Notes: generated by a model from the sequence alone, not told the origin. Counted from the first letter of the stretch, positions 41,066 through 50,004 are shown. The stretch is DNA of 59,305 nucleotides from Chloroflexota bacterium (GCA_016210515.1 JACQTZ010000021.1:1-59305); one strand, 5' to 3'. Numbers and translations: made by a program.

Positions 41066-41788
41066 GTGATCAAGGCCGTATTCTTCGACTTCTACAACAC
41101 CCTGGGACGGTTCTATCCGCCTCGGGAGGAGCTTCAGACCAGGGTCTGCCAGGAGTTCGGCATCCACGTCACGCCTGAAGGCATTGTAAGAGGCTATGGC
41201 CTGGCCGACACCTACATGGCCCAGGAGGTGTCAAGGCTGCCTCTGCGGGAGCGAAGCGCCCAGGAGTTAAAGGAGTTCTTCGCCGAGTACCAGCGCCTGG
41301 TGCTGGAGGGCGCAGGAGTGGATGTCCCTTGGGAGGTGGCGCTGGAGATATTCACGCGACTTAGGCAGTTCCCCTACGGCTTTGCCCTCTACGACGATGT
41401 TCTTCCCACCCTGGACACGCTCAAGAAGCAGGGCTTCACACTGGGGCTGCTGTCCAACAACGAAGGGGACATCAACAAACTGTGCGACGACTTGGGGCTG
41501 TCTCCGTACCTGGATGTGGCGGTCAACTCTGAGGAGGTGGGCCTGGGGAAGCCCCATCCGCCCATCTTCCTGGAGGCTTTGAGCCGTGCCCAGGTGGAGC
41601 CTCACGAAGCTTTGTACGTAGGCGACCAGTACGAGACCGACGTGAAGGGGGCGCGAGGCGTCGGCATCCAGCCGGTGCTGCTGGACAGGGACGGGCTGAA
41701 GACTCATGTCCAGGACTGCCCCCGCATCCAGGGTCTGGCGGAGCTGGTGGAGCTGGTGAAGAGGATGGGGGAGAGGGAGAAAACCTGA
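41066..41788 (+). CDS. HAD-superfamily hydrolase
   Basis: 240 aa haloacid-dehalogenase fold. Motif I FFDFYNTLG (nucleophile Asp followed by Tyr where Asp or Gly is usual), motif II LLSNNEG, motif III Lys in GLGKPHPPIF, motif IV YVGDQYETDVKGA. The alpha-helical cap follows motif I. Probably a small-molecule phosphatase; the substrate is unknown. The start is GTG 41066, 75 bases from the divergent comF. Confidence 0.88.
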   Translation: MIKAVFFDFYNTLGRFYPPREELQTRVCQEFGIHVTPEGIVRGYGLADTYMAQEVSRLPLRERSAQELKEFFAEYQRLVLEGAGVDVPWEVALEIFTRLRQFPYGFALYDDVLPTLDTLKKQGFTLGLLSNNEGDINKLCDDLGLSPYLDVAVNSEEVGLGKPHPPIFLEALSRAQVEPHEALYVGDQYETDVKGARGVGIQPVLLDRDGLKTHVQDCPRIQGLAELVELVKRMGEREKT

Positions 41789-41824
41789 TTCCCTCTCGGA
41801 GTTCGGCAACGGCCCTCTTGGCTC

Positions 41825-43735
41825 ATGTCACCCACCATGGCAGTTGACGCTACACGATTACCAACCTACAATTGTTCTTATCTTAGAAGCAATCCAAAGG
41901 TCAAAACGAATGTGAAAAGCAATTCTTTGGTGGGAGTAGCTGATGAATCCGAAAGCAGCCATCCTCCCATCCCCTTTCGGAAGCAGCTGCGCCTTCGCAT
42001 TGCCCTCGAACTGGCGTTGGGACTTACCATACTCTTCGGCCTTTACGTGGGGTTAATGTGGTGGGCTGTCCACATCAGCACCATCAGGGCAATGCAAGGG
42101 ATCGAGGCCGCTACTGAGCAGATGGCAGCCATGGTAGAGGACATAGTAGGAATTGCAGGGCGTCAGCTAGATGCCGTGGCACGAGAAGCCGAGCTTGGGG
42201 TGAATGACTCGGCCACAGCCCAACAATGGGGCATGGTGAGGAGCCTGTTGCTTCCCGTAGGTAGCTTCGAAAGCATAGGCGTTGCAGACCAAGAAGGGCG
42301 GTTGCTATGGAGCGAAGGGAGGCCCGCCGATGAGCAGGTGTGGCTGACGACTTCAGCGTTAGCGCAGGCACTGCGCAAAGGAGAGTCGGCGGTCGCTATT
42401 GGAGAACGAGCAGATGATTCCCGCATCTTTATCATGGTTTCCCCCCTTAACAGCCCCCCAGGGACAGAAGCAGGAGCTTTACTAGGCAGCCTGAACCTGA
42501 CCAGCCTGGGTGTACAGATCCTGTTCATGCCTGCGGGGGGCAAGGGATTGAGAGTGGATGTAGTAGATAGTGGAGGCGGCCTTCTGGCAAGCTCTATGGG
42601 TAGCGGCATCCGGTACGCAAATCTGGCGCACTTGACTCTGCTTGGTGATGCGCTCAGGAAGGGCGAAAGCAAAGTGGTGATCCATGACACAGGGGGTGCA
42701 TATGGTCACGTGGTGGCCTTCGTTCCTTTTAAGGACATCCCCGGAGGCGTTATTCTGGAGGAGGAGAAGGCCGCAGCCTTGGCTATACCGCGGCAGTTGC
42801 ACCGTCTTGGTCTCATCATCGGCTCCATTGCTCTGGTCATCCTTTCCCTCATGGTTTGGTGGCATATCGGCCGAATTACCCGTCCCATTGGAGAACTGTC
42901 GGCAGCCGCCAGTGCTATGGCTGATGGCTCCTTCGACCGACGGGTCCCTGTGACCAGCAAAGACGAGTTGGGCCTTCTGGCTTATAGCCTTGAGATGATG
43001 CGAGTGAGGCTGAAGAGCGCCTGGGAGCTAAGGCAACGATGGGTCCTGGAGCTGGAGCAGCAGGTAGAGGAACGTACCGGAGAAGCTCATCGACTCTTGG
43101 GGAGAGTTGTGTCCGCGCAGGAGGATGAGCAGAAGAGGGTGGCGCGGGAGCTACACGATGGAGCAGCCCAGCATCTGGCTACGCTTTTGGTGGCGTTGGA
43201 CAGGGCGGAGCTTCTTCTCCTTAGCGGGAACCAGCCGGGAGAGGAGATCTGGCACCAAGCACAGGAAGAGGCGCGCCAGGCGTTGGCAGAGATACGTCGG
43301 CTCGTGTCTGGCCTGCGCCCCGCAGCCCTCGATGACTTGGGCCTCGTCCCGGCCATACGGGGGTACGCCGAGAATCGGCTCAAACCACTAGGAATCATGC
43401 TTCGCTATGAAGTAGTGGGCCAAGAACGGCGTTTGGGCTCCTCTCTGGAGTCAGCCCTCTTCCGCATCGTTCAGGAGGCAGTGAACAACGTGATCAGACA
43501 CGCCGAAGCCCAGCACGTCCGGGTGCAATTGGAATTCACTGGGAAGGCCGTGAGCGCCACTGTGGAAGATGATGGCGTTGGGTTTGACTCATCAGCAAAA
43601 AGCCAGGGGATAGGGCTGGCCGGAATGCGGGAACGGGCCTCCCTGGTTGGGGGAGTTCTATCTCTTCATTCTAGCTCCAAGTCAGGGACTCGCGTTAGTG
43701 TGACTATTCCCCTTCCGGAGGATGCTCATGGCTGA
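41825..43735 (+). CDS. NarL-type sensor histidine kinase with extracytoplasmic sensor domain
   Basis: 636 aa. Segment 57-82 is transmembrane; about 245 residues outside the membrane resemble a CACHE/PAS-like sensor (SIGVADQEGRLLWSEG); TM2 is 327-347; HAMP about 348-400; coiled coil; HisKA_3 with phospho-His444 in RELHDGAAQHLATLL; HATPase with VNNVIRHAEAQHVRV and GIGLAGMRERASLVGG. ATG 41825 is uncertain, as the first 50 residues look non-conserved. The response regulator overlaps its last 8 bases. Confidence 0.92.
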   Translation: MSPTMAVDATRLPTYNCSYLRSNPKVKTNVKSNSLVGVADESESSHPPIPFRKQLRLRIALELALGLTILFGLYVGLMWWAVHISTIRAMQGIEAATEQMAAMVEDIVGIAGRQLDAVAREAELGVNDSATAQQWGMVRSLLLPVGSFESIGVADQEGRLLWSEGRPADEQVWLTTSALAQALRKGESAVAIGERADDSRIFIMVSPLNSPPGTEAGALLGSLNLTSLGVQILFMPAGGKGLRVDVVDSGGGLLASSMGSGIRYANLAHLTLLGDALRKGESKVVIHDTGGAYGHVVAFVPFKDIPGGVILEEEKAAALAIPRQLHRLGLIIGSIALVILSLMVWWHIGRITRPIGELSAAASAMADGSFDRRVPVTSKDELGLLAYSLEMMRVRLKSAWELRQRWVLELEQQVEERTGEAHRLLGRVVSAQEDEQKRVARELHDGAAQHLATLLVALDRAELLLLSGNQPGEEIWHQAQEEARQALAEIRRLVSGLRPAALDDLGLVPAIRGYAENRLKPLGIMLRYEVVGQERRLGSSLESALFRIVQEAVNNVIRHAEAQHVRVQLEFTGKAVSATVEDDGVGFDSSAKSQGIGLAGMRERASLVGGVLSLHSSSKSGTRVSVTIPLPEDAHG

Positions 43736-44396
43736 TATTCGTGTCTTACTGGTGGATGATCAGACCCTCTTCCGAGAGGGGCTTCGCCTGTTGCTCCAGG
43801 AGCTGGGTGGGTTCATAGTGGTAGGTGAGGCCGCTAACGGAAAGGAGGCCGTGGTGCAGGCCCAACGTCTTCAACCAGACGTGGTGGTAATGGATATCAC
43901 TATGGGGGAGACGAACGGGTTGGAGGCCACACGAGGGCTTCGTTCGGTCGGCTTCAAGGCTCCTATCCTCTTCCTCACAATCCATGACTCCCATGAGTAC
44001 TTTTTTGGAGCGCTGGATGCTGGTGCCTCTGGCTACGTCCTGAAGGATGCGGTGGGATCAGACCTGGCTACGGCTCTGCGGGTTGTCCATCAGGGCGGTG
44101 TATACCTTTCCCCATCGGTGGCGCGCCGGCTGCTGGAAGATTATCTCTTTCGGGTGGCTTCGGGAGAGGAGCAAAAAAGCTACGCCCTCCTCAGCAGGCG
44201 CGAGAAAGAGATACTGGAGTTCATTGGCCAAGGGTTCACCAATCGCGAGATCGCTGAGAAACTACTGATCAGCATCAACACAGTGCAGACTCACCGTCTT
44301 CGGTTGATGGAAAAGCTCGACCTTCATAGCCGCGCTGAGTTGATGAAGTACGCTGTTCGCCTTGGCATGGTGAGGGGAAACACCTCCGGCCCGTGA
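43728..44396 (+). CDS. NarL/FixJ-type response regulator
   Basis: 222 aa. Receiver with VDDQ, phospho-acceptor Asp56 in VVMDITMGETNG, and a Lys in YVLKDAV; the LuxR-type HTH is LSRREKEILEFIGQGFTNREIAEKL then SINTVQTHRLRLMEKL. ATG 43728 lies six bases after GGAGG inside the kinase gene. It is the cognate partner by overlap. Targets may include the electron-transfer genes 1.6 kb downstream (inference). Confidence 0.93.
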   Translation: MADIRVLLVDDQTLFREGLRLLLQELGGFIVVGEAANGKEAVVQAQRLQPDVVVMDITMGETNGLEATRGLRSVGFKAPILFLTIHDSHEYFFGALDAGASGYVLKDAVGSDLATALRVVHQGGVYLSPSVARRLLEDYLFRVASGEEQKSYALLSRREKEILEFIGQGFTNREIAEKLLISINTVQTHRLRLMEKLDLHSRAELMKYAVRLGMVRGNTSGP

Positions 44397-44506
44397 GGCC
44401 AGTGACCCTCGCCGTCACTAAAAGAGCCTACATTTTTTCACCTCAGGCCATTCTTCTTTTCACCTCTTTGTGGGATTGTGACTACCCCTTTTCGTGATGG
44501 TTAATA

Positions 44507-44528
44507 GTGTTGGGGTGATATCCAACAC
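44507..44528. promoter_or_regulatory. inverted repeat upstream of the receiver-membrane gene
   Basis: GTGTTGG and CCAACAC, 8 bases apart, in the 210-base non-coding stretch before the gene at 44607. It could be a binding site for the NarL-type regulator encoded just before; no test was possible. Confidence 0.35.
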
Positions 44529-44606
44529 ACGAAACTGCTTGACTCGCTAAGAAACGGAAAGGGATCCCATCGCCAGGGGTGTTTCGAGTCGTGTAGGAGG
44601 TGCATG

Positions 44607-45413
44607 ATGGTACGCTCAAAGTTAAGGGTGCTCGTCGCGGCGGAATATCCTGCTGTTCGGCAGTTGCTCTTGGATGTGGTAAGGGAGGAACCCGGAGCGA
44701 TTGTAGTCGGCGAGGCTGAGAACTCTGGCAGGGCGATTGCGCTGGCTAAAACACTCAGACCGGATGTGGCGCTGGTGGATTGTTATCTACCCCAAGCCCA
44801 GGGAATTGACTTCAATCGGCTGTCTCGAATAGCAGGCCTGGATACAGCCTGGGTTATTGCTGAAGAGACACGAAACACGCAGGCTGTTGTGCTTGTCAAT
44901 CTCAACGAAGCTGTCCTTCAAGACGGGGCTTTGACCGTAGCATCGAAGGCCTGCTTCCATAAAGAGGAGGGGGCAAATACTGTCGCCTTTACCCTGCGCG
45001 AGCTCTACCAAGAGTCTTTGTTGCCAGCAAGCCCTGTCTTGGCTAATGTCCAGGTGGAAGAGGGTGCGCCGGTTCGGCCTAAGCTCGCCGCTGTGGCTGA
45101 GGATGTCCTCTCAGTCAGCGGCCTGACCCTAATAGGGGGCTTGTGCCTGATAGCGACCTTCGTTCTGGCACCCATCGGGGCGGTTGTGGCTCTGGCTGGA
45201 CTGGGTGGGCTGCTTGTCAGCCTGGCCATGCGGGCGGTGGCATCGGTATGGCCCAAGCACTTCCTACATTCCCAGGTCCCCTCAGCTTCGAAAAGCGTTA
45301 CCCATGACCTGGGTCAGGAGAGTGTGCTGGTTCTGGGCACGGGGGAAGGGTGGAAGAATGGGAACGGGAATAAGAGTAACGAACGGGAATATAGATATAA
45401 GAGTAGCGTCTGA
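44607..45413 (+). CDS. degenerate receiver domain fused to a membrane hairpin
   Basis: 268 aa. Residues 5-120 read as a receiver fold (KLRVLVAAEYPAVRQLL, then RPDVALVDCYLP with Asp58), but the acidic pair expected after the first strand is missing (AAEYP). Two hydrophobic segments (about 160-205: VSGLTLIGGLCLIATFVL and the following) give a membrane hairpin; the tail is rich in Gly, Asn, Lys and Arg (GWKNGNGNKSNE). No DNA-binding domain. ATG 44607 fits AGGAGG better than ATG 44604. It looks like a membrane-tethered signalling or adaptor protein. Confidence 0.7.
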   Translation: MVRSKLRVLVAAEYPAVRQLLLDVVREEPGAIVVGEAENSGRAIALAKTLRPDVALVDCYLPQAQGIDFNRLSRIAGLDTAWVIAEETRNTQAVVLVNLNEAVLQDGALTVASKACFHKEEGANTVAFTLRELYQESLLPASPVLANVQVEEGAPVRPKLAAVAEDVLSVSGLTLIGGLCLIATFVLAPIGAVVALAGLGGLLVSLAMRAVASVWPKHFLHSQVPSASKSVTHDLGQESVLVLGTGEGWKNGNGNKSNEREYRYKSSV

Positions 45414-45461
45414 GCGCACCTTCTGGCTGTCTCCACTGCTCGCCTGAAAGGGGATACGGGT

Positions 45462-45941
45462 GTGGCAAAACAACTGCTCAAGGAATATGACTTCTTCAAG
45501 GAATTGACTGTTGCCGAGGAGGAAAAGGTACTCGCCTTGGCTGCGAGAAAGGAATATCCGGCGGGCGCCATTATCTTCAGAGAGGGGCAGCGAGCCGAAG
45601 AGCTTCTCTTACTTGAAGAAGGGAAAGTAGTACTGCAAATGCAGGTACGGGCAGCACAATCTTCGTCATACCGAAAGGCGACCATTGATTTTGTCACCCC
45701 AGGCGAGATGCTGGGATGGTCAGCAATCGTGGAACCAAACATCTACACTCTGACCGCCGTGAGCTTGGGTAGGGCCCAGGTCTTGACGATTAACGGTCCA
45801 AAACTGAAAGCCCTAATGCAGAATGATCTCCATATCGGCCAAAAGCTCTTGGCGGCGTTGGTCAAGGTGATTGCTTCAAGGCTTGCTGACACGAGAGAGC
45901 TTCTGGTCAGTGAGCGTCTGGTCATCGGTGAACTCGGGTAA
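45462..45941 (+). CDS. stand-alone cyclic-nucleotide-binding-like domain protein
   Basis: 159 aa consisting of one Crp-type beta-roll domain: FFKELTVAEEEKVLALAARKEYPAGAIIFREGQRAEELLLLEEGKVVL and FVTPGEMLGWSAIV, ending in the long C-helix region (LKALMQNDLHIGQKLLAALVKV). The phosphate-binding cassette is only partly kept, and there is no HTH. It may sense a ligand or redox state for a partner. The start is GTG 45462. A hairpin follows the stop. Confidence 0.78.
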   Translation: MAKQLLKEYDFFKELTVAEEEKVLALAARKEYPAGAIIFREGQRAEELLLLEEGKVVLQMQVRAAQSSSYRKATIDFVTPGEMLGWSAIVEPNIYTLTAVSLGRAQVLTINGPKLKALMQNDLHIGQKLLAALVKVIASRLADTRELLVSERLVIGELG

Positions 45942-45962
45942 AGACCGTCGATGAGTTACAGC

Positions 45963-45999
45963 GGCCCCTCCGGGAATGCCTTTCTGTTGGAGAGGGGCC
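45963..45999 (+). terminator. hairpin after the cNMP-binding-domain gene
   Basis: GGCCCCTC (45963-45970) pairs with GAGGGGCC (45992-45999). There is no U-run, so termination is tentative. It separates the regulatory genes from the electron-transfer genes that start at 46046. Confidence 0.4.
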
Positions 46000-46045
46000 A
46001 TCGACCATGGTTTAAGAACGTAAAACCTACGCGAGCGGTCAGGCA

Positions 46046-46984
46046 ATGAGAGAGTCGGAAAACCCTGACTTGATTACCGTACTGTTTCTTGCAGGGTCCG
46101 TGGCGTTAATTGCTGCCGGGCTTGCAGCAATGGTGGTGGCGGCGGGGGGAAGGGAAGCCCCTGTGCCAACCCCTAGCGAGGTAACGGCGTCCCTCAACAC
46201 GCCACCTGTTCCGGATGTGACGTTCTACGTCATGGCTTACCACTGGGACTACGCTATCTTCGCTGAGAATGGCAGTCGGCTCGACATGATAACGGTTCCC
46301 CAGGGCACCACCCTGGAGATTTATGCGGTCAACGCCCTTGCCAAGGAGGCCATCGCCAGGCTGCCGGCGCCGGTGGTGAAAGCCATGGGGGAGGTACCCC
46401 ACCCAGATGCCGAAGCTATGCTGGCGGCGGAGCCAGGGCCCCACCCGTGGTCGGTGACAGACCACGGCTTCCTGCTTGAATGGTACGGAGTAGTCGAATA
46501 TCTGGCCTCTGGGGCGCAGAAGCCGAACCGGGTGGTGTTCACCGCCGACAGGCCGGGGGAGTACCAGTTCGTGTGTGCCAACTACTGCGGCGTCGGACAC
46601 ACTCACATGACTATGCAGACTAGGTTCATTGTGGAGCCTGAGGGCCTTCTCACCCCAACGCCGACGCTCCTGAGGAATGAACCGCCGCCCGACGCTGAGT
46701 TTGGGCTGCACATTTTTGAAGGGGATGCGGGGGTGGTGAGCCCTCCCTGCACCCTTTGCCACGCGGTCGGCAGGGACGTCGTCGGTCCCAACCTCGCAGG
46801 AGTGGCCACCAGGGCTGCCAAACGGGTCGAAGGCCTCGCGGCCGCGGAGTATCTGCAGCAGGCAGTGCTTGAGCCGCGGGCTTACGTGGTGGAAAGCTGG
46901 TCGAACATCATGCCAAGCTACCAGGGCCAGATGACCGATGACCAACTGAAGGCCCTCATCGCGTACTTGATGACGCTGGAGTAG
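46046..46984 (+). CDS. CuA (cytochrome oxidase subunit II-like) domain fused to a c-type cytochrome
   Basis: 312 aa. One N-terminal transmembrane segment (about 10-33) anchors the protein outside the membrane. The cupredoxin domain has the CuA ligands His140, Cys177, Cys181, His185 and Met188 in CANYCGVGHTHM, closest in pattern to ba3-type subunit II (CNQYCGLGHQNM). A Pro-rich linker (200-217) leads to a class I cytochrome c with CTLCH (235-239) and probable axial Met in NIMPSY. Such caa3-like fusions usually accompany a haem-copper subunit I, but none is encoded here; FeS and NrfD genes follow. Confidence 0.87.
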   Translation: MRESENPDLITVLFLAGSVALIAAGLAAMVVAAGGREAPVPTPSEVTASLNTPPVPDVTFYVMAYHWDYAIFAENGSRLDMITVPQGTTLEIYAVNALAKEAIARLPAPVVKAMGEVPHPDAEAMLAAEPGPHPWSVTDHGFLLEWYGVVEYLASGAQKPNRVVFTADRPGEYQFVCANYCGVGHTHMTMQTRFIVEPEGLLTPTPTLLRNEPPPDAEFGLHIFEGDAGVVSPPCTLCHAVGRDVVGPNLAGVATRAAKRVEGLAAAEYLQQAVLEPRAYVVESWSNIMPSYQGQMTDDQLKALIAYLMTLE

Positions 46985-47039
46985 CCTGTACCTGCTCGCC
47001 CATGTAAGAACCTCCAGGAAGCTATTCGGAAAGGGAAAC

Positions 47040-48287
47040 ATGGTTACTGAGCCCAACAAAGACAGCGCTCAAGGGCAACTGCAGGAGCAGCCTATGGGGG
47101 AGCTTCCGTGGGCAACATCACCCGATCCTGAGCTGGGGAAGCAGGTGGCAAGAGACGCTCAGCGAGTGGTGGCCGGCGAGCTCTCCGAAGAGGAGTTTTA
47201 CCAGAGATACCACGATGCCTATCTCCGAGAGTTCGGAGTTGACGACAGGCCCCTCAACCGTCGAGACGGCCCCAGGTTTATCTCTGTCGATGAAGCCGGT
47301 AAGGCCACGGTGGCAAAGGCTCCAAGGCCCATGACCAACGAGCCTTTGTCCCGTCGCGCCTTTCTCATGCTGGCAAGCGGAGGCGCAGCCGCGCTAGCGC
47401 TAAGCACCACCCTGGGGCGGCTGGTTCCAAAGGTCGCTTACGGCCGCATGGTGGAGGATGAAGGAAACCCCCTGGCCAAGGCTGCCGGCGAGCAGCCTGA
47501 GCACGGAAGGCGCGTTCAGATGGGCATGGTAATCGATCTGGAGCGCTGTACGGGCTGCCTGGTCTGCGTCGATGCCTGCCACCGCGAGAACAACACCGAA
47601 GAAGGGGTTCACTGGATCTACGTTGTCCCTTACAAAGAAGAAGGCCAGGAGGACTTGAACTTCCTGGTGCGGCCGTGCCAGCACTGCACCAACCCTCCGT
47701 GCGTGAAGGTCTGCCCGGTGATGGCTCGGCACAAGCGGGAGAAGGATGGCCTGGTTCTCACAGACCAGGACAAATGCATTGGCACCCGGTACTGCCAGGT
47801 CGCCTGCCCCTACGGTGTCAACTATTTCCAGTGGGGACAGCCGAACCCAGATACAGAGATGATACGACAGCACGGTCGCAAAGACTATCGGGGTCGAACG
47901 GTAGAGTTCAACCCTCCCAGAGGGGTGATGGGTAAGTGCACCTTTTGTCCCCAACGACAGGACAGCGAAGGGAAGCGGGGGACTACCAGCTGCCAGCAGG
48001 CTTGTCCTCACGATGCGATACACTTCGGGGACATGAACGACCCCAACAGCGAGCCGCGCCGGTATCTGGAGAGGAGGCGACAGGAGAAGGGAGGACACCT
48101 ATCAACCTTTCGGCTCCTGGATGAGTTGGGGACGGAGCCCAATATCCTGTACATCGGCCCGCAGCCATCTCGGCGCGCCAAGCAGGTAGATGGACCCATC
48201 ACGTATGAAGACTGGGGCTGGGTGGATAGGCGGGGGACGGTGTTAGAAGGCCCACGTCCCTGGTTTATGCGCGTGTTCGGAGGCTAA
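47040..48287 (+). CDS. Tat-exported iron-sulfur subunit (PsrB/NrfC/ActB-like, three 4Fe-4S plus one probable 3Fe-4S)
   Basis: 415 aa. A long N-terminal extension (about 1-100) precedes a Tat signal, SRRAFLMLASGG, at 104-115, like the extended Tat regions of some ACIII-type proteins. Cysteine groups: 170/173/176/180; 213/216/221/225; 246/252/256, where CIGTRYC has Thr249 in place of the usual second Cys; and 300/303/318/322. The missing Cys suggests a 3Fe-4S cluster, as in NarH or ActB. It should pass electrons between the NrfD-type protein and the CuA-cytochrome c protein. The stop lies three bases before the next ATG. Confidence 0.88.
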   Translation: MVTEPNKDSAQGQLQEQPMGELPWATSPDPELGKQVARDAQRVVAGELSEEEFYQRYHDAYLREFGVDDRPLNRRDGPRFISVDEAGKATVAKAPRPMTNEPLSRRAFLMLASGGAAALALSTTLGRLVPKVAYGRMVEDEGNPLAKAAGEQPEHGRRVQMGMVIDLERCTGCLVCVDACHRENNTEEGVHWIYVVPYKEEGQEDLNFLVRPCQHCTNPPCVKVCPVMARHKREKDGLVLTDQDKCIGTRYCQVACPYGVNYFQWGQPNPDTEMIRQHGRKDYRGRTVEFNPPRGVMGKCTFCPQRQDSEGKRGTTSCQQACPHDAIHFGDMNDPNSEPRRYLERRRQEKGGHLSTFRLLDELGTEPNILYIGPQPSRRAKQVDGPITYEDWGWVDRRGTVLEGPRPWFMRVFGG

Positions 48288-48290
48288 CCC

Positions 48291-49787
48291 ATGGATGTTC
48301 AAGTCAGAGAAGCCCCACTTCTTGAGACCCTGGTCGGGCGGTCGAGGAGGTTGTACAGCAGAGAAGACCTCATCCTAAGGACCCTGGGCCGGCCGTCGTT
48401 GAAGTTCTACCTCCTGCTGGGGGCCGCCGGTGGACTTGTCGCCTGGTTCGCGTATGCCTGGTCCTTCGCTCTCCGTTACGGCCTGATAACCACCGGGCTG
48501 GGCGACTGGGGGTCTGGGGGAGGCGTGACCTGGGGCATGTTCATTGGCGCGTACATCTGGTGGATCGGCATTGCGCACGGCGGGATCATAATCTCGGCAG
48601 CGGTCCGCTTGTTCAATCTGAGAAGCTTAATGCCCGCGGCTCGCCTGGCGGAACTGCTGACGATCGCTGCCCTGAGCATGGCGGCCATGTTCATCGTTCT
48701 CCACCTGGGACGGCCCGACCGTATGGTGGTGAGCATAATTCGGGCCTTTCCACGGGCCGTTTTCTCCTCGCCGCTAGCCTGGGATGTTCTGGTTATCACA
48801 CTATACTTCACCCTGACGGCGACATACGTGCTGCTGACAATACGGCGGGACCTCTACGCGATTCGGGGCCGTATAGGCAATGGAGCTGTGTCCCCCGGGG
48901 GTCACGTCCAGGGTCCCTCTGCCATTCGGAGCCACCTGGACAATGAAGAAGCTATGGCACCGAGGGGACACGTTCGCGACCACCCCACGGGTCGGGTTCG
49001 CATGCCCGCTCTTCTCCCTCTCCTGCACAGGGTGCTCTTGCTGGGGTACCGGACGGAAGAAGACGAGAAGGTAGAGCGCATGGTGTGGTGGCTGGCTTTG
49101 GCGGTTATCATTCTTGCCCCGCTGTTCTTGCACGGCGGCGTCATCCCATGGCTCTTCGCCATAGTCCCGTCCATGCCGGGTTGGTACGGCGGAATCCAGG
49201 GCCCCACCTTCCTGACCATAGCGCTCACCTCGGCCCTGAGCGGTGTAATCGTCGTGGCCTATATCTTCAGACGGGTCTACGGGTGGGAAGAGATTATCCC
49301 TGACTCGGTCTTCAAAAGTCTCACCTTCTTCCTCATCATCTTCGCTATCCTGTTCCTGTGGTTGCAGGTTCAGGTCCTTGTCACCGGGTTGTATGCCGCG
49401 CCTTCGGCAGTGGAGGAAGTCACGCAAGCCAAGGTGCATACGCCGGCGTACTGGCTGGCCATCGGCCTCGTCGTCGTTGCCATTGCCTACCTGGGTGCCC
49501 AGAGGCTGCGCCCGTCTCTGTTCAATCTCCATCGCACCTTCGTCGTTGCATTCTTCCCCCTGGCGGCCACCCTCATTGAAAAAACCCTCTTCGTAGTCGA
49601 GGGTTTGATGGAACCACGGTTCGCCATTTATCGAGCGATACCAGGAACATATTGGCCGTCGTGGATTGAACTGTCCTCGATCATGGGGACTGTCGCCTTG
49701 GTGGTGCTCTTCTTTGCGCTCATTCCCAAAGTGATACCGGTTGTCGAAGTCAAGGCGGAGGAGGACAAAAGGGAGCACGATGCTTGA
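48291..49787 (+). CDS. NrfD/PsrC/ActC-type quinol-interacting membrane subunit
   Basis: 498 aa with about ten hydrophobic segments. The N-terminal WGMFIGAYIWWIGIAHGGI region and FIVLHLGRPDRM are typical of the NrfD superfamily, where quinol is bound near the outer face. A polar insertion of about 50 residues (around GHVQGPSAIRSHLDNEEAM) forms a long loop between helices. Together with the iron-sulfur gene it makes a PsrBC/ActBC-like pair. Its last 8 bases overlap the next small gene. Confidence 0.9.
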   Translation: MDVQVREAPLLETLVGRSRRLYSREDLILRTLGRPSLKFYLLLGAAGGLVAWFAYAWSFALRYGLITTGLGDWGSGGGVTWGMFIGAYIWWIGIAHGGIIISAAVRLFNLRSLMPAARLAELLTIAALSMAAMFIVLHLGRPDRMVVSIIRAFPRAVFSSPLAWDVLVITLYFTLTATYVLLTIRRDLYAIRGRIGNGAVSPGGHVQGPSAIRSHLDNEEAMAPRGHVRDHPTGRVRMPALLPLLHRVLLLGYRTEEDEKVERMVWWLALAVIILAPLFLHGGVIPWLFAIVPSMPGWYGGIQGPTFLTIALTSALSGVIVVAYIFRRVYGWEEIIPDSVFKSLTFFLIIFAILFLWLQVQVLVTGLYAAPSAVEEVTQAKVHTPAYWLAIGLVVVAIAYLGAQRLRPSLFNLHRTFVVAFFPLAATLIEKTLFVVEGLMEPRFAIYRAIPGTYWPSWIELSSIMGTVALVVLFFALIPKVIPVVEVKAEEDKREHDA

Positions 49788-50004
49788 GGGATGGTTGAAT
49801 GAAGCCATGAGCCCAGTAGGGGCCTGGCTGATATTCGGGATCGTCCTGCTGCCTATCTACGGGATGCTCCTGGGATGGTTTTTGGGAAAGCCTCACAATT
49901 TGCGTCTGACTCTGATGGGCGTGGGTTACCTGGTAGGGATTGCAACTCTTCTCTGGACCGGTCTCGCTGTGTTCGTCGCACTGTTAGGGTTAGTGTTCTT
50001 CTAG
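49780..50004 (+). CDS. small two-helix membrane protein, last gene of the electron-transfer operon
   Basis: 74 aa with two transmembrane segments (about 14-32 and 45-72) joined by a short basic loop (GKPHNLRL). No recognised domain. ATG 49780 overlaps the NrfD-type gene and has GGGAG upstream. By position it is probably an accessory subunit. Confidence 0.72.
   Translation: MLEGWLNEAMSPVGAWLIFGIVLLPIYGMLLGWFLGKPHNLRLTLMGVGYLVGIATLLWTGLAVFVALLGLVFF

Noticed and set aside
48870..49030. Polar loop of the NrfD-type protein as another repeat insertion
   Set aside because: The bases do not match any of the repeat modules seen elsewhere in the window, so I only note it as a loop.
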